The notes under the pieces were generated by a model that saw only the letters and a list, made by a program, of their open reading frames with translations, did no database searches and was not told where the DNA came from. A stretch of DNA of 64,000 nt from Chryseobacterium sp. T16E-39. GTDB taxonomy: Bacteria; Bacteroidota; Bacteroidia; Flavobacteriales; Weeksellaceae. Below are positions 61,853 to 64,000 of the stretch, piece by piece (position 1 is the stretch's first letter; every line of letters begins with the position of its first letter). A program made the translations under genes and the position numbers. The stretch lies in assembly GCF_002216065.1 (NCBI RefSeq), contig NZ_CP022282.1, positions 1,426,001 to 1,490,000 of the forward strand. Direction: 5' to 3'.

Positions 61853-62685
61853 ATGGAGAAGACATTTTTTTCAGTCCGGAAACGAGATTCGGAATATTAT
61901 AAAAGTATTCTCAGTGATTCTTTTTATCATATCTTTTATTTGAAGGAAGTGGAAAAATTATAGTTGATTTTACTGAATATAATTTCGATGGTAGAATTGT
62001 TTTTTTCTCATCACCATTTCAGAACATCCAGATCATATGTGATTCAACTATCGATATTGAAGACTTAAGCTTTCACAGCGATTTTTACTGTATAGAATTT
62101 CACAAAAAAGAAGTGGCTTGTAACGGGTTGCTTTTTAATAATATTTACCTCTTCCCCTATTTTAAATTAGATCAGGAAGTTTTCAACGAGATAGCGGAAT
62201 ATTTTTCAAAAATCCAAAGAGTAAATCTCCAGGAAGATTTCTCACAAGCCATTTCACAATCCTACCTTCAGCTTATTCTGGCTATTTGCAGTAAAGAAAA
62301 AAATAAAATACTTCCCGATAAGGAACTCATTCAGGATGATTTTAAAGAATTAAAATCTTTTCAGAATCTTGTGGAAATTCATTTTCTCACAGAAAAAAAT
62401 CTATCATTTTATGCGGATCTTTTACATATTGCACCAAATACTTTAAGTAAAAAGATCAAGTCCCGTTTTAATAAAACACCTTCTCAGATCATTCAGGAAA
62501 GAGTGATCCTTGAATCGAAAAAACAAATTCACCTCACCCGAAAATCAATTAAAGAGATTGCTGTAGCGCTTAATTTTAGTGACGAGTTTTACTTTAGCAA
62601 ATATTTTAAAAAACACACAGGGATCTCTCCAAGTCATTTTAGAAGAGAAGCCGGAATTTCGATTGTTGCAGATTTGTACAAGTAA
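61853..62685 (+). pseudogene. AraC-family regulator broken by a one-base frameshift
   Basis: From the ATG at 61853 the first 29 codons read through MEKTFFSVRKRDSEYYKSIL and end ...HIFY. Adding one base near 61940 joins this to a second frame that reads EGSGKIIVDFTEYNF and continues unbroken to 62685, carrying an AraC HTH pair (FYADLLHIAPNTLSKKIKSRFNKTPSQII and IAVALNFSDEFYFSKYFKKHTGISPSHFRRE). Without the correction the first frame stops at 61962. The break lies next to a run of T, so it could be a true mutation, programmed slippage or sequencing error. The intact C-terminal half (62113-62685, from a GTG) would still fold as a DNA-binding domain. It is upstream of the DUF417 gene, its probable target. 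Confidence 0.8.
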
Positions 62686-62746
62686 AGTCCATAATTCTCC
62701 ATTCTATTGAGTAAGCATTCATTCTAATTTTGTAAAAAAAAATAAT

Positions 62747-63310
62747 ATGATTGAATTCTTAGCACACTCCCAGAAAAACTTTATTCATATTTTAAGGATA
62801 AGTGTTTTTATCGTTATGGCATGGATTGGTGGATTAAAAGCTTTTCACTACGAAGCTGAAGGCATTATCCCTTTTGTTGCCAATTCCCCTTTTATGAGCT
62901 TTTTCCTCAATAAGAAAGCCTCAGATACGGATAGTTATAAAGTCCATAAAAACAAGGAAGGCGAAGTTATTCCTAACAATATAAAGTGGCATGAAGCCAA
63001 CGGCACTTACGTTTTTTCCTATGCATTGGGAAGTTTCATCGTCGGAATTGGTATTCTCGTGATTCTTGGAATTTTCTATCCAAAGATTGGACTATTATCC
63101 GGAATTTTAACTGCCGGAATGTCCTTTGTGACACTTTCTTTTCTAATAACGACCTCTGAAGCATGGGTCCCCGATTTGGGCGGCACTGAACATGGATTCC
63201 CTTATCTTTCGGGAGCAGGAAGATTGGTGATCAAAGATATTATTATGTTTGGAGCAGGTTTGGTTATCGCTTCAGACTCAGCAAAAAGCATTTTAAACAA
63301 AGCTTCATAA
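62747..63310 (+). CDS. DUF417 (RclC/YkgB-like) membrane protein (187 aa)
   Basis: Four helices: ILRISVFIVMAWIGGLKAF, SYALGSFIVGIGILVILGIFY, GLLSGILTAGMSFVTLSFLITT and VIKDIIMFGAGLVIAS. The segment KAFHYEAEGIIPFVANSPFMSFF and LGGTEHGFPYLSGAGRLVIKDIIMFGAG are the YkgB signatures. In E. coli the relative RclC belongs to a reactive-chlorine response controlled by an AraC regulator (RclR). The adjacent frameshifted AraC gene is placed like such a regulator, which makes a link plausible here but unproven. Confidence 0.87.
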   Translation: MIEFLAHSQKNFIHILRISVFIVMAWIGGLKAFHYEAEGIIPFVANSPFMSFFLNKKASDTDSYKVHKNKEGEVIPNNIKWHEANGTYVFSYALGSFIVGIGILVILGIFYPKIGLLSGILTAGMSFVTLSFLITTSEAWVPDLGGTEHGFPYLSGAGRLVIKDIIMFGAGLVIASDSAKSILNKAS

Positions 63311-63317
63311 TGGAATA

Positions 63318-63346
63318 ATTTCGGCGGGCATTCTGCCCGCCGAAAT
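63318..63346. terminator. Bidirectional terminator
   Basis: A 13-bp perfect GC-rich stem (ATTTCGGCGGGCA / TGCCCGCCGAAAT) with a TTC loop between the convergent DUF417 and 63348 genes, followed by a T5 run. Confidence 0.85.
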
Positions 63347-63347
63347 A

Positions 63348-63941
63348 TTATTTTTGAAATTCCATAACAAGTGTTTCTATTGTTGTTATGTATTTGCCAT
63401 AAAATTTTTGAAACCAGTATTTTCCTAAAAGATATAAAAAGAACAATCCAATTAAAACTGCACTTATTAGAATGGTAGCGATCCTAAGATCACTTAACGG
63501 TTCTGGTCTCGGAATAAATTCTAAGACAATAATGATCTCACAAACCAAAAAGGGAATAAAACTGAGGTAAAATGAGAGGTAATATTGTTTATTCAGCTCA
63601 AACTGGTGAAGCAAATCCTTTAATCCATCATACGTTTTCATCCCCGGATCACTCATATCTTTATAAAGCTTAAAGAATTTTTTAAAAAAGAAAAAGGTTA
63701 CTATAGCCATAGAGGCTAAAAGTATGGTGAGATAAAATTTAAATTTAAAAGGGGCTCCACAAAGCCAGACAACAGCAAACCCAAAAATGAAAATTCCAAT
63801 AGTAGAAAGGAATTCATGCTTCATATTTCTGCGAATCCTTTCTAAAGGAAGGTTGATCTTATTTTTATTTTCAATACTGATTTCAGGTGTCTTTTCAAAG
63901 ACATCTTCATTCCATGTATTTTTTAGTTCATCTATATTCAT
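63348..63941 (-). CDS. Four-helix membrane protein of unknown function (197 aa)
   Basis: The N-terminal 40 residues are soluble (MNIDELKNTWNEDVFEKTPEIS). Two helix pairs follow: FLSTIGIFIFGFAVVWLCG / YLTILLASMAIVTFFFFKKF, then FYLSFIPFLVCEIIIVLEF / IATILISAVLIGLFFLYLLGKYW. The opening MNIDELKNTWNE is common to Bacteroidota membrane proteins encoded next to ECF sigma factors, where they may act as anti-sigma-like partners. The upstream gene is beyond the window, so this cannot be tested here. Confidence 0.7.
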   Translation of the reverse strand: MNIDELKNTWNEDVFEKTPEISIENKNKINLPLERIRRNMKHEFLSTIGIFIFGFAVVWLCGAPFKFKFYLTILLASMAIVTFFFFKKFFKLYKDMSDPGMKTYDGLKDLLHQFELNKQYYLSFYLSFIPFLVCEIIIVLEFIPRPEPLSDLRIATILISAVLIGLFFLYLLGKYWFQKFYGKYITTIETLVMEFQK

Positions 63942-64000
63942 TGTTATTGATTTAAAATTAGTATTTATTTGAGTTTAAGATATCTTTCAACTTATTTTTA

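Overview
The window reads as chromosomal DNA of a Bacteroidota bacterium of the Flavobacteriia, most likely Chryseobacterium or a close Weeksellaceae relative. This rests on low-GC AT-rich spacers, weak Shine-Dalgarno signals, several TAnnTTTG-type -7 boxes, and gene families typical of the group: LytS/LytTR pairs, a DcaP-like porin, a Bacteroidota-type lanthipeptide leader, a monomeric NADP isocitrate dehydrogenase, and DUF417, DoxX, DinB and SRPBCC proteins. No rRNA, tRNA, CRISPR array, phage or complete insertion sequence was recognised. The genus is inference from gene content.

Layout. 0-8 kb: the edge of a ribosomally made peptide (lanthipeptide-like) locus. It holds the 3' part of a LanM/LanC-like protein with a winged-helix-like tail and no zinc ligands, a 64-aa precursor peptide, a TonB-dependent receptor, two ABC-2 permeases and an ATPase. 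The precursor, permease operon and ATPase gene all carry copies of one palindromic operator (GCAAY-N3-RTTGC). 8-19 kb: housekeeping and mixed genes (dgt, a Nei/Fpg-like glycosylase, a LytS/LytTR pair, glycosyltransferase, hexapeptide acyltransferase, SMR transporter, MepB-like protein, AAA ATPase, YggS) with several very small membrane or lipoprotein genes. 19-32 kb: gcvP, a porin, a Cys-rich 50-aa protein, a J-domain protein, an ECF sigma operon, a retropepsin-like protease, an OmpR-type two-component system with matching DNA boxes on both flanks, and an S9 peptidase.

32-44 kb is a long, almost entirely minus-strand accessory stretch rich in small stress and detoxification-type folds (three SRPBCC, five VOC, two DinB, two alpha/beta hydrolases, two Crp/Fnr regulators, SDR, Tpx). 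It includes a DUF763 protein ending in QLSLF, a canonical beta-clamp-binding pentapeptide. 44-53 kb: isocitrate dehydrogenase, a divergent HxlR/SDR pair, then a plus-strand run of haem-binding/P460 cytochrome, lipoprotein, LytS/LytTR, DUF1223 and DoxX genes. 53-64 kb: a metallo-hydrolase, Bcr-type MFS exporter, aldo/keto reductase and AraC group on the minus strand; then a GNAT, a second metallo-hydrolase, an S41 protease, a YdcF-like protein, a frameshifted AraC regulator, a DUF417 protein and a membrane protein.

The most distinctive signals are the operator-linked peptide/transport locus at the left edge, the clamp motif on the DUF763 protein, and the paired OmpR-like boxes around the 27.7-29.8 kb two-component system. 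All functions come from reading motifs by eye; no database search was run.
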